From: Scolanthus callimorphus
Lineage: Eukaryota > Cnidaria > Anthozoa > Actiniaria > Edwardsiidae
Direction: 5' to 3'
DNA length: 64,000 nt
Assembly (NCBI GenBank): GCA_033964015.1
Contig: CM066916.1
Location: 28,537,404-28,601,403, forward strand
The position numbers and the translations under genes are program-made. Positions within the stretch are counted from its first letter, which is position 1, and each line of letters begins with the position of its first letter. Under the pieces are notes generated by a model. That model made no database searches. It saw only the letters and a list, made by a program, of their open reading frames with translations, and had not been told where the DNA came from. Positions 22,198 through 35,897 of this stretch are shown here, piece by piece.

Positions 22198-25100
22198 TCA
22201 AGCCGTCACTTGCTTCAAGATGTACAACGTGGCCGTGTCGTCAACAGTTGTAAACCTTCTGAAATCTGACGAGCTCTTTAAATCTTTGGCCAAACCTCCT
22301 TTGATGAAGAACTCCTGAATCAGACGACCATCCCGAGTCCACCACTAGGGAAATAGAAGAAGAGATTGCTCCCAAATATGTCGATGGAGAAAATGCATTG
22401 CAATACCTATACTCAGGCAAAGTACTAAGTTTGGTCGGAATGAAAAAAAAAGACGAGCTACACGATGCTCTTTGAATTTGACAGCCAACCAAGTTTGATG
22501 GAAGACCACATTACAATTTGGGAAAGTGGTATAATAAATTATTCGCTTAGCGCGTAGCACTGCTAATCCATTGTACAAACAATCTCACCTGAATATTATC
22601 GCTTATAGACACTATAGTTTGGCTGTCATCAGAAAACTGGCAGTCAACGATCCAGCTCTCACTCTTAGCACAACTCGCTAGCTCTTTTCCCTCGCAGTCC
22701 CAGATCTGAAAGAAGAATCACAGGGCGGTTGTCAATCCAACGAGTACGACTTTGAAATAGAATATAGTAGACTGTGAGTTTTGTGAATGTGCCGTGTACG
22801 AAAATCAGACGCATTTTATTCTTGGACTGATATATCTGCCGCAGAGTGCAGTTTATTTGGAATAAAGGGTAGACATTTTATTCCTCGGCGTTAGGCCTCT
22901 CTGGATAACAGCTCATCTGTCTGGACATTTCTTCATATCATTCTCTATCCTGCTCATAGGCGTTGTTTTTTTTTATCGCGATAACCCGAAAACCCCACAG
23001 TTCGTTGTCGTAGCCGACATTTTGGACGCGCGGAGGAAATGGCCTGGAGCGAGTGAAAAAGCGAGGTTCCAGTCCAAGATGGCGGCCACACTACGAGCTC
23101 TGAGGTTTTCGGGTTTATCGCGATAAAATAACGTCTGCGAGCAAGCTGATCATTCTCACTTGAATTCATTAATTTCTAAAAATCTATGGCTTCCGAAAAG
23201 CGACAAGAAGATGGCCATTGCATTCAAGTTATTCTATCAAAAACAAATTTCCACAATTACTCCATTTCCTGGCGGATTTCACCATCAACAGGTCCCATTA
23301 AGGTATGAGTATACTTTGAGGGGTGTCGCGGGAAAAATTCGCATCGCGTCACAATTTACACCACAGCCGTCGTTCATATATCATTTAAAGCTAGAAAGGT
23401 TGGTCTATCTGATGAACAATTTTGTTCTCATTATATTGTACATGAACATATCTTTTTTTTGCCCAAAGAAAAATGTACCGACTTTCTTTAAAAAGTTCCA
23501 GCTTCTTCCAATTAAATTACTCAGCTCCAAATTTAAGCAAATCTATTCTTTAGAAGGCGATCTAAAAAAAGGTGTGCGGGATTTTTGATTTTCCTTTCAA
23601 ACAAATTTTATACTAATTTTTGTGTTAGCATTGCAAAAATATCGATTTTCAATCTGTTTTACGTGATATTTCCGCAAATACGTAAAATATCAATAATCCC
23701 GCACACCTTTTTTCAGATCGCCCTATAGGAATACATTTTGCGGAAATCTGGAGCTTTTAACATTAACTGGAAGTGGCTGGAGCTCTTCAAAAGCCAAATT
23801 GGTACTTTTCCTGTGAAGCACAAAACGACGAAAACAATCCATCAAAGTAACGTTGCATAGAAATATACCACTTAGTAAGTAAGGCTGTTCCATAAGCTTT
23901 AAAACGATATATAAATGGCCCTTGTGGTGTAAATAATGACGCGACAGTGATTTTTCGCGAAAAAATGACATCTCTCGCGCAAAGGTATACTCATACCTTA
24001 AAGGTCTTTGATTTCGCCTACAAAATCGCAACTGAGTTTTGCCTCATTAACGGACCGTTCTGTCACCAACACAAGACTATGAAAGACAATAGTCATTACA
24101 TACCCTAACAACACCGTCATCGCACCCCGTACAGATGCGCTGGTTATCACGTGACAGGAGACAGATCTGACTACATCAGGGTGGGGTCCAAGGGAGTGGA
24201 GTAATGCTCCCGTACTCGCATCCCACACCTGAAAATGAAGCAAATAGCCATTAGCAGGAGCCCTTGAACTGAAGCCTTCATCATCTATTGGTTGTTATTA
24301 TTCAGCACATCGATGCACTGCCCAAATATGGTCATTGGAACGCCAATAGCTGTCTTCTGTACATGACAGCTATCCTGCGATATCCGTCTCTGAGGGAAAT
24401 ATGATGTTTTGAGCTCGTAAATAATACACAAAGTCATGTTTTTCGTTTTTTTTTTTGTGTGCTGAATAATAAAACCATTATCCTGCTCGATTTTGCAGAA
24501 TATCGTCTGATTTTAGCCAACTCGGGACTTCGTCCCTCGTCGGCTAAGTATCAGACGATATTCTGCGCAATCTCGCAGATAATGGTTAAGTGTCCGAAGC
24601 ACAGGGAGCCCATCAACAGGAGCCTCCATCGCCTATTGGTGGGCGACCAAAGCACAGGGAGCCCATCAACAGGAGCCTCCATCGCCTATTGGTGGGCGAC
24701 CAAAGCACAGGGAGCCCATCAACAGGAGTCTCCGCGTCCGAAGCACAGGGAGCCCATGAACAGAAGTCTCCATCACCTATTGGTGGGCGTCCGAAGCACA
24801 GGAGTAGATACATCTATTTTTAGATTGTAGATTTTGAATTTTCCGCAGAAATTTCCATTCGTCGAGTTAGGAAATGTAGTGCGACATTAGTTCGGCATAT
24901 CAAGTATAAAACTTTGTTTGCAGATTGTTATGTAGAGATTTCTACACGTAATTCGTCTTCCAATGATGAATGGCGATTATAACAAAGGAGTGGCTGACGT
25001 GGGCTTTTCAAACACAGACTTGGCATATCTGCGAAGGATGTGTTCAAATTTGGTCTGACGAAATGCAAATTTTCTCACCTTAGCAAATCGATCTGCAGAT

Positions 25101-28100
25101 GCTGATATAAACCTCTTTGAATCATGGGATACTTCGCAAGACAAAACGTAGTCTTTGTTGCTATGGCAACAGGTAAATTCTAGGCTCCCTGACCGTGCGT
25201 CCCAGACTTTTAGCTGTCCATCAAGAGACGCTGTCAAGATTCGTTGGTCGTTATTGTAGAACATACATCGGCGGAGCTTGTCTGCGTGTCCCGAAAGGTT
25301 GAACTTCAATGTACCTTCACTGAGATTGTACACCTGAAACACAAGAAAGCCTTGTTTGCTGTCCCGACATTCAATGGGGAAGCAAAATAGGACTCTATGA
25401 TGTCAGGTAGGCCTTAAAGTGCCACGCAAGTCAGAAATCAACCACATTTACATATCCATTATCCAAAGGAGCAGTAGCGAAATAAAAATGTGTTTTGCGG
25501 GCGCCGTGAATATTTTATTTATTTTTGAATATATCCGATTGGCGTTTTTTTGCTCAACTATGCGCGATGCCTGCGTGAGTGATGTCATACCTTGGCGGTT
25601 TTATCGTCCGATGCTGATACGAGCTGCTGGCTGTCGTGACTGAAGGCGCACCATCTAACGTGACCTTCGTGTTCCATGAAAACCGAATCACTTTACATGA
25701 TCTGTCTAGAACCTGGAGGTAGAAGAAAACAATGAGCAGAGTATAACAAAGAGATCTCATTTCCCGTGGGTCTGAAGGGCTAGTTTTCACACGAACGTAA
25801 GCGCAAGACGCAAGTGTAAAATCAACATTACTTAGCTTGTTTCCGCTTGCGTCCGTTTCATTAAAGGTGGTTTTATACGGACAACTAGCAACAAAACCTT
25901 CCACGCAACGCGAAAAGTTGTTTACCGTGTAACGTGTGGCACAAGACAACTTTCCGCGCAACATTTCACTCGGCAACTTGGCTTCAAAAACTCGCAACAC
26001 AAAATGACGAATATCTGAACAGTTGTCTCGTGTAACATCTGTTCAACAACTTTCCGCGCAACATTTCTGTCTGAAAGCGAGGCAATCCAGAAATTCGTCA
26101 GCAGCTCGCGCTAAAGCGGTTGTTTGCCAGTTGTTGTTGCGCTAAAAGTTGTCTCGTGAAACATACCCGTTGCCGAATGATTCGACGTCAACACTTTTTG
26201 CGCAACAATGTTTCGCGGAAAGTTTTTGTTGCGAGTTGACCCGTGTAACATCACCTATACACTAGATGCAAGCCCCAAGGAACACGTCTCGATTTTCTTG
26301 CGCTTGCGTTCTCTTATAAACCACATAGGGATAAGTATGAGATCAAGCATTCTCAACTTACCGCTATCGCGCCATTCTCACACCCCACAGCAATGCTCTG
26401 TCCAGAGGGCGAGAAGGCAATGCTAGTGATACGACTATCCATCGGGGACCCTTCGGCTGTCATGGTACCCTCCTCGCCTTCAAATAACTAAAGAGAAGAC
26501 AAAATGGCCAAACGAGAAAATCCTTCATAAACACAACAGCATCAGGTTTATACATTCGCAAGGCCCAAATAGGAACATGCCATGTCTCAAAACATTTTAG
26601 CCTCTTATTGCTCATCCAACTATTTCTAGATTGACCCGTTCATTGCCTCATCCGAAAGCCTTGAAACGCAGAAGAAATGACGAATCACTTTAACTCACAA
26701 TAAATACAAACAGTAGAGGAAAATGCACACTGCGCCGACCGTGCTTCCCTAAAATCCACCCACCCTGTAATTTCTAAGTTTACCCGTACCAACTTAGGGC
26801 CGTAGCTAGCAGGGGGGGGGGGGGGGGGGGGGTAATTTCTAAGTTTACCCGTACCAACTTAGGGCCGTAGCTAGCAGGGGGGGGGGGGGGGAGGGGCAGT
26901 TGCCCCCCAGCGAAGTAATTTTTTAGTGTCAACAAGTGGGGAAAAACCTGCTTGCACCCCCAGCAAAACAGCAAAAACAAAGGATGACTAAGGCTTGCCC
27001 CCCCCCCCCCCCCCCCCCCCCCCCAGACAAAAATTTCTAGCTACGGCCTAGCAACCCTAAACAATTCTAGAGAATTTCTTCATTCCCACCTTGGAATCCA
27101 GATTAAAACACACTCAAGTAATTCCATAGCATCCAACCTTGGTAATTTAGTCCTGATATTTGTTACCAAAGTTACCAATCATTGAGTCGAGCTGTTTTGG
27201 GGGTACCCAACGTAGAATAGATAAAATCAACTAACGGTGTTTACATCTTGTTTCCACCCAATTCAGATCACCTGACGATTCATTTGGGGGGGTTATCATT
27301 GTTCATTTTGTGCATACAGCAGATTTCGTATGACTGTCAAAAGTGCTGCGACAACGTGGTGCCGCGCCGCGACCGTGACCGTGCCGCGACTACGCGGTTT
27401 CATTCCATAGCTACAGCCGCGACCGCGACTTTTCACAGTCATACGAAAGCTTCTCTACTTACATGCACTCGGTCGTATAAGAGAAATTGAATTATATGAA
27501 TTATCATAGAATCTGAATTGGGTGGCAATAAGAGGTCAAGAGCCTCTGTCAGCCTAGCAACATACCGAGACAGAGAAAGCATCCATTTCCATCGGCTGTT
27601 TTAGGAAATGTAGTGCAATATTTGCGATTGAATTCGATAAATGAAGAATAAAACGTCGATTCTAGAAGACTATTTCACGTAATTCGTTGTCTGATATCGA
27701 CTGAAAACAATAACAAAGGAGTGGCTGACTAGGGCTCTTTAACAACGTTTGCCGAATTAGTCTGTACCTCGACAGGGGTGAGCAGTACAAAGGCAACTTC
27801 CGTTGAATGGAAATAACGGAGGAGATGAAACTAGGTGGCTACTTTGAATGTGTGTCACTCTACTCACTAGAAGCCTGTCGGAGCTATCAGCAACAGCAAC
27901 AAATAACGAGTCCTTGCCAAAGAACGCATCGAACACCCTCCTCAGCTTGATGACATCCTTAGCAGCGTTTCTATCGATGGTCCAGATCTGGATTTAATAG
28001 AAAGTGGACAAGTTAGCAAAATAAAAACAAAACTTCGCGCTGGCAATAAATACAATTACCGGCTGGGAGGTACGTATAGGGTAAAACTTATCACAGCAAA

Positions 28101-29097
28101 ATCCTATAAATTTGGCATATACAGGTTTTTTTCGGAAAAACTGAGGACAACGTAGCCCCTCAAAGAAAGCGAGCTACGGGCCTGTGTACATTCAGAACCC
28201 TGTCCAGGTCTTTCTGAAAATGTCCAAATGACAGGTCATCAACCTGAATGACACTCTTTTTTTGCTGAAAACAGTTACGCGCAAACGGTTACCATGACAT
28301 ATTTAGGTCATAGGTAAGAAAAAATTGTCCGCGCATGCACGCTCAAAGAACCAATAAAAACGCATATTTCGTTATCGTGCCCTCTAGGAAAAAAAACTTA
28401 ATTCGTTTTTGAGTTCAGAATACTGTTTTATTTAGGGTGTTATATAATTGGAGAGCATATCAGGGGGTATTAGAGTAGAGGATTGCACCAATGCTGACTG
28501 CAACCGGGACGTGGGTAGGGACAATCAAAAACGTCCTTCTTATTCAGGGTGTAATATTTGGCTCGTTCAATCAAAATACCTTAACGGTTTCGTCCTCGGA
28601 CCCGGACACCACTTGACTGGCATCCTGTGATATACTGACGCTGTGCACCCATCCTGTATGGCCTCTGTACACACCTAGGCTGGCATACGTCCGTGAGTTC
28701 CAGAGCTAGAGATGTAGATGCAAATATTTCAGATAGCTAGTTGCGTTTAATCGTGGACACCTGGACATTTTTGGTGTTGTTTTTGGTGCTGCAACGTTGT
28801 GTTCCGAAGGCACAAACGATACGTTTCTATGGGGCAAACGAGACGTTGCTATGGCGCTTTGAATTAGCACGTGCCAAAACGCTACTCTCTGTCAATCAAA
28901 TCAAAGTATTTTGAAGGCATGCTTTGTTTCCTGCCTCGTCTCGAGCAACGCGGAAAAATACTTCTCTCCACGCTTAAAATATAATTAATAGAAATCTTCT
29001 ACAGATGAGGGTTCCTACGCTTTCTGAATGACAAAAAACCAGGAATTTCCAGGAGATATTTAGTTATTTTACCAGGAGATTTTACACGATAGAAATG

Positions 29098-29145
<48 letters not shown>

Positions 29146-31339
29146 CTGTATAACCGATCTTCTATCACTCTTGCTGCAGTATGATAACAGTGCTGCTGTC
29201 ATAATTTGCTGCCCAAAATCAGATTCACTTAACTGACTCGTTCAACCAAATTTGAATTGAAACATTTTTCCAGGAGTTTTCTAGGATTTTCCTTTCCAGG
29301 AAGGAAATGAAAATCCAGGATATTCCAGGATTTCCAGGACGCGTACGAACCCTGACAGAGACTGCATGAACGACATTTTGATCACCCCGAGCTACTTTCT
29401 ACAGTACGCGATGCGGAGACCCGTAAATTAAAACTTACTTGTACCTGAACAGTAGTGTCTGAAAATCCCATGGCAACCATACTGTCATCTGGAGAGAACG
29501 CCAGGGACAGACATGTAGACGATGCGTTGAAATTCCATGTTTGCTCGCCACTTGAACAGTTCCACACCTAAGAAAGCAGAAAAAAGTTTTGTGCTGCATT
29601 CGAAGTTGAGTTAGGATATTAAGAGACTCAATCAGCCTCCATTTTGTCAGCCTAGCAACATACCGAGTCAGAGAAAGCATCCATTTCCATCGGCTGATTT
29701 AGGGAATGTAGTGAGATCCTTTTGATTCAGTTTGGTAAATCAAGTACAAAACTGTGTTTGGAGATGGCTATTTCGAAATTTCTACACGTTATTTGTCATC
29801 AATATCGACATGAAGCGAGTGACAGATTAGAATTATTCTACGAGCTACCCCTTAGCCACCCCTTGTTATTGTTTCCATTCAATGTGAATAGATGACTTAC
29901 TCTAGAAATCTCGAAATAGAGTGGATTACAGATGAGGGCCGTGAGTACCTCGCACTTACTTTGCGCTTACTCCTATACGTTTTGTTCAGAGTTAGTGTAT
30001 TTACTTTGCGTTTCGTTTTCACAGTCGTGTGAATTTGGCACAATGTAAAACAAGTTGTATCCTTGATTTACCGAATTCATTCGAAACTATCGCACTACAT
30101 TCTCCTATTCATCCGATGGAAATGGATGCTTTCTCTGACTCGGCATGTTGCTAGGTTGACAAAATGGCGGCTGACTGAGGGTCATTAAGCTTCTCTCACA
30201 AACCTTGACACAGTTGTTTGACACAGCAACAACTCTTTCCCCTTCATCCATAAAACAACAGAACGATATGGAGTTGGTGTGGTCTTCCAGCACGCAGAGT
30301 TCGTTACCAGAGGCTGGCTCCCATACCTAGAAGAGAATGAAATATAAAATACATATTGTTTAAATTATTTTAAAAATGAGTGCACATGTCTACATGCTAC
30401 TATTTGTAATCTACTAGCGTTACGCTCTCCTCTGAGTGAGAAGCATGCTGTTTGGTTATCATAACGGAAGTTTATGAACGTCTCTTACAACAATCAAACT
30501 TTTTCAAGGTGTTCTGATATCTCAATGGAACTTTTTCATGGTTTAGGATATTTTAATGGACCTTTTTCATGGTGTTTGGATATCTTAATGGGACATTTTT
30601 CATGGTGTTTGGTTATCTTAATAATGGGACATTTTTTATGGTGTTTGGATATCTTAATGGGACATTTTTCATGGTATTTGGTAATCTTAATGGGGCATTT
30701 TTCATGGTGTTTGGATGTCTTAATGGGACTTTTTTCATGGTGCTTGGATATCTTAAAAGCAAAACATAACCATCATGACTACACACCCTCACGGTAGTAT
30801 CATCAGAGGAAGAAGCCACTCGGTTGCCATGAGACGAATAACAGCACCATCTGACAATGTCCGTGTGACCCTCATAGACGAGAGAGACGACGCCTGTTTT
30901 ACTGTTCCATATCTAGGAAAGAAAAATCATATAGGCGAAAACATTTAAGGATCCAGGTAATTTCCATTTCGACCAAGAACATCTTGGAAAGCTAAAGCAA
31001 GGTAAGAAGTAGGTCATCCCTTTCCTTCCCCTCCCTCGCAAAGCAACAGCAAATCCAAGAACAAAGGCATGCGCAGACACAAGCACAAAGTCATGCCTGT
31101 AAATATAAACCGCTTTGGGAACCTTTTCACACAAAAACCGGCATTATAATTGAAGGGCGCTTAGTGTATTGAAATGATTGTTGTTACGGTTGTATGCTAT
31201 AAATCCTGACCGTACCTGTAATTCAGTCGCTACTACATACATTCAGCAGTAACAAAAACAACAATGGTAACAACAACAACAACAGCAACAACAACATCAT
31301 CAGCAACAGCAACAGCAGCAGCAGCAACAGCAGCAACAG

Positions 31340-31433
<94 letters not shown>

Positions 31434-33232
31434 AACAAACATGGTGTTACATATAGCATTTTTGAAAATCCAGTTCACCTTGACCGTTTTATCTGCAGAA
31501 CAGGACAGAGCTTTCTTGTCATCAGGAGAGAAAGAGCAGCTGAACACTTCTTGGCTGTGGCCAACAAAACAAAGGAGTTCCGCGCCACTCTCCGCATCCC
31601 AAATCTACGGTAGAAACAACATGTTCAAACACGCTGACATCAATAATCCTATTTTAACATTCTAAAGCCCGGTGCACACTAGTGACATAAGGGCATAAGG
31701 ACGTTATGTTGCAACGAAAAATGCATTGGAAAATAATTGAAATCATCACTATTTTCCATGGATCGTTATTAGATTACTTCACGAAAGCAATCTCATGTTA
31801 TTTTTTGTGGACTTCAACTTTTTGAAAACGCTACATTTTGATCTCGCTCGAACTTCAGGCTTCTCTTCTCTGTCCCCTGAAACTCCACGGAAACGCTTGC
31901 TACGCAGGCTATTCCTTTGTAAAAACAATTTGTTGTGGGTTTCCTGTGTCGTACGCGCGTGCACCAAAACGGCGGGAATTTATGCGGGAACATCAACCAA
32001 ACAAAATCGCACAGGCACTCCACTTTAAAGTATAGATATCAAGCTATCTCACCCTGACTGTTTGATCAGCCGAACACGATATGATCTGGGCCCCATTGTG
32101 AGAAAACGAGCAACAGTTGACGACATCCCCGTGTCCACCAAGAGACAGCAGCGCCTTCCCCGATTGGCTCTCCCAAACCTGTCCATAAACGAGATACTGT
32201 GTCAATAGCAACTCATCCAGCTTGATGGTGCTATCGCCAGTTGACAACCTTACATTCAGGTCTCCAAACAATAGGGCGTTTTTTACGTTTTGTTCATTAT
32301 ATTTGTGGGGTTAGATACCAACAATTGTTTTGGGAATAATTGCTATCATTACACGACAACTGTTAACTTCAAAAACAGTTAATTTGAAAACCGTACCTGG
32401 TTTTCAGTTTGGCGAATGCGAGTGGGAAATAGAATTCTATCTCTCTTTCATTACGATTCTTTAAATAGGGGATTTTATTCGTTCTCACAGGATCTCTTCG
32501 TTATAAGTAAAATGGGGCTTGCTACAGTTAAAAGTCTACTACCCTTTATTTGATCAATTTTGAGTGGGCAACTTTTAAAGCAATAAAAGTCGCATTTCTG
32601 TGGTTTATAATGTGACATTGGAAATCACGAGAAGAGTTTGAAACTCACGAGTCGTAGGCGTGGCCTGGGAACATATATTAATGACCACACAGCATGCTTA
32701 ATATGCGGAAACTTTACCAGGAAAATGATAAATCTATGAGGACATCCAGAACGCAAAACCAGAGTACAGTAAACAAAAAGCGACACAACAAAATGCATGT
32801 ATTTCCTACAAAATGCTTAGTCTCCAACTTTTCGGGTTCACAAGGAATTTCCGCAAAAACCCATCCACGGGAAAAGCTTAATTCCCCATGGAAGAAGAAT
32901 GGGAAGTGTTCGGATTTCCCATGGTTATCATGTGAATTCCGAACACTTCCCATGCGTGTGCCTTGGGAAATTCAGATTTTCCCGTGGATGTGTTGAAGTC
33001 ATGCAACGCTTCACACCACTACACAGGGAGAGCTACGTGACTTCCGCCTTCCAGCTGCGAGGAGTGACTCAAAATGAAGAAATTGTGCCATAACAAGAAC
33101 ATTCCAGATTCCACAGAGCGAACACTCACCTTAATTTGGTTATCTGTCCCACACGAGACGACTCTATCTGCATCTCGTGAGAACTTGCAACAATAAACTG
33201 CCCCACAATGAACTTTGGCAGTAATTTGCAGC
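22198..33232 (-). CDS. APAF1: APAF1 WD40 exons (14 exons, about 15 blades)
   Basis: From the exon at 33130-33232 to the last exon, most exons are 117-126 nt. They begin with a codon pair reading V/I/L-W and end before the next such pair, so each is one beta-propeller blade in phase 0. The exon at 25079-25333 codes two blades. Typical endings are SCGTDNQIK, SCSADQTVR, SCSADKTVK, SSSDDTTVR and SGSEDETVK. The total of about 15 equals the two propellers (7+8) of vertebrate APAF1. The exon ending at 29445 could instead use the stronger gtaagt donor (left border 29439), adding two residues. Confidence 0.88.
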
Positions 33233-35856
33233 CTTGAATCTAGGGTATCGGACTTTTGATTACTAAATAGAAAAAAAAAAAAAAATCTTAGGTGCGTCCA
33301 CACTAACGCAAGTTCTCGAAAAGATACGCGTCCACACAGGTTTGCGTCATTCGTACCCAGAGCTCCACGGCTCGTCACCTCGCGGGGGAGGCTCTGGTGG
33401 CAGCCATTGACGCATGCGCGAGATTTGATACAGAGCCGATGAGAGTAACAACTTTCTGCGCATGCCCCAACGTTCAACAATTAGCCAATCAGAGAAGGCC
33501 CTCAAATGGATGTCTCCAGAGCTTTCCCAGCGAGCAGACGAGCAGGGGAGCTCTGGGTATGAGAACGCTTTTTCACCACAGTGCGCACGTTTTTGATTGA
33601 GCCACCGATGCAAGGATGTGTATATTATTATGTGATAGATTGTGAGTAGCTTAGCCAATCAGATTGCAGGCTTCGTGATAATATGCGAGTTTCTACTGAA
33701 AAATGAAAAAAGACGTCATCCTTTTTTAAAAGATTCGTAACTGCCGCTCAGACAACATTGGAGAGTTTTTGAAACTTCCGTTTTCGTGCATCGCAATGTG
33801 GACAGGAATCCAAACCGGAGAAAAATTGTTTTTGAAAACATCCGCTTTTAGCGTGAATGGTACATCGGCATCCTGCAGTTTCATCAGAAAGCCCAACCCC
33901 CCACCCCCTCTCTCGTCCAGCCATTCCCTGTCTAATCCAGTGTAGAGCAGTCCACAATAACGTATTAGTTGTAGAGCATGATATTTATATTCATCTTTAA
34001 CCACCATTTCTTCGTGATCTTTAAACAGCACAATAAATGAGCCTAACTTTGTTAGTCCCGTGTCAGTCACTCCTTTGTTATTATTTCCGTTCAAAATTAG
34101 AATGCGATTTACGTGTAGAATCTAAAAACAAAGTTTCAGATTTGATTACGAAATTCAACCGAGAACATTGCTCTATATTCTCTAAATCAGCCGATGGAAA
34201 TGGATGCTTTCTCCGACTTGGTATGTTGCTATGCTGTCAAAATGGTGGCTGACACAGGCTCTTTAACCACCATTTCCTAAATGAACCTAACTTTGTTAGT
34301 CACACTTTACTTACCACCAATCAATAAAGAGCTTGCCAGATTTAGCCATCCGGGCTGCCTGTGTTCTAGCTTGCTTGTGAACCTCTGAGGACGACGGCTC
34401 TTGTAAAGCAACTTGTATGATGTCAGGCAAGGATTTACAAACAAATAGATGGGCATTGGTGCTGACAAAATGGTGAAAATTATCTAGTATCTCCAGATCC
34501 TGAAAAACAAAACACGTACAGTTTTCAATTGGACCTTTCCCGGCTAACATAGGCCACTCATAACTTGTTCTGTTTTCTGTAATGGCATCTGCACACAAAT
34601 GTCACAACCTCATCCAGGAGGACCGTTTCCCGAAACACCGGATAATTCCCGGGCCCGAAATGTTGTTCTGCAATTTTAAAAGATTGATCCCCATGTTTTT
34701 CACACGCCTTCAACAAATGTGGTTGTCATACCTTGTCTTTTAGAACACTCCTGACACTGATATAGTCATTTATCATGTCAGCAGGCCCCGTGACATGCAG
34801 TTTAGACACTACCCATGAGAGATCTGTTATCAAGGTGTACGCCTCCGCAACCAGTTTGCCTTTCAGCATGTGATGAATGAGGTTCCAGTGAATATATCTG
34901 TCATCTTTCATTTTATCGAACTTCCCTGGAAAACAGAAGAAAACAGATCTTATGTTAATTTAGAGCGAAAGAAAAGTAAAAAACGTAAAGTTTCTTATAG
35001 CCTGAAAGTCAACCGACTTCACTCTCCATTGTACCTCACTTTGCGATAGCAGACGTCTGACTTCATCTTAAGATTTTCTCATCCATTACGTAATTCTGAC
35101 CCAAGACGTGCAGACGAACGATTCCATGAAAACGCAAACGCTCCCCCAAGCAAAAAAGCTTGCTAAAGCCCCCAATACAGACAACCAGACGCCACAACTG
35201 TTGAAGAAGGCATGCGTTGTCTTGGAAAAATAACAACTTTTTACTTAGCTGTGATTACATAAAGTATGAGAAAAGCTCGTGGCGAACGGAGGACTCCAGC
35301 TATAAGCGCGCGCTCGTCTTTATTCAGAATACCCAAGCCGTGTCCCACAACTACCAGAATGCAGCGCGCGCTTTTTTAACAGTTCGTTCGACGAATGTCC
35401 CAATCTACCGACATGCAGCGCGCGCGTGGGTTATAGCTGGAATCGTCCATTCAGACGTCTTCCCTCGCAATGTGATGTACGATCAAGAGCAAGGGACAGC
35501 TGAAATACAGGCTTAGCTTCTTTTTTAGCATCATTAACTTGTTACAGCCTTGGGCTGACAAACCCAAGGTGATTACCCTGCACCAAAATACCCGCTTCCT
35601 CTATCATAGCTCCATTTAAAAAGAATTCAAAGCTATAAGCAAGCTCATTCTTTGTGTCAGTCACGCAACGCTTCCATCCCCGTGACCCACACAAAGAACG
35701 GGTTGCAAGGGAGACTACAAGCTACTCGGGGCAGTCAAAAGTTGATATGGTTGGTGGTCTGGGGTTGGAACTCAGGATAGTACGCACAGTGTGTCGTGCA
35801 CTAACGCACTCCGCCGTACCTACTGTAGTTCTTAGGGACCGTTCATTTTTTATCAG

Positions 35857-35897
<41 letters not shown>

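Noticed and set aside
24459..24830. 123- and 77-residue ORFs
   Set aside because: They are readings of the 53-bp minisatellite with no conserved features.
30474..30819. Possible CRISPR-like or protein-repeat array
   Set aside because: A 33-bp tandem array without spacers, in a eukaryotic intron. The ORFs are repeat artefacts.
31223..31665. Long poly-Leu, poly-Val and poly-Thr ORFs on both strands
   Set aside because: They are produced by the CAA/CGA triplet repeat. The only coding part here is the APAF1 exon at 31479-31604.
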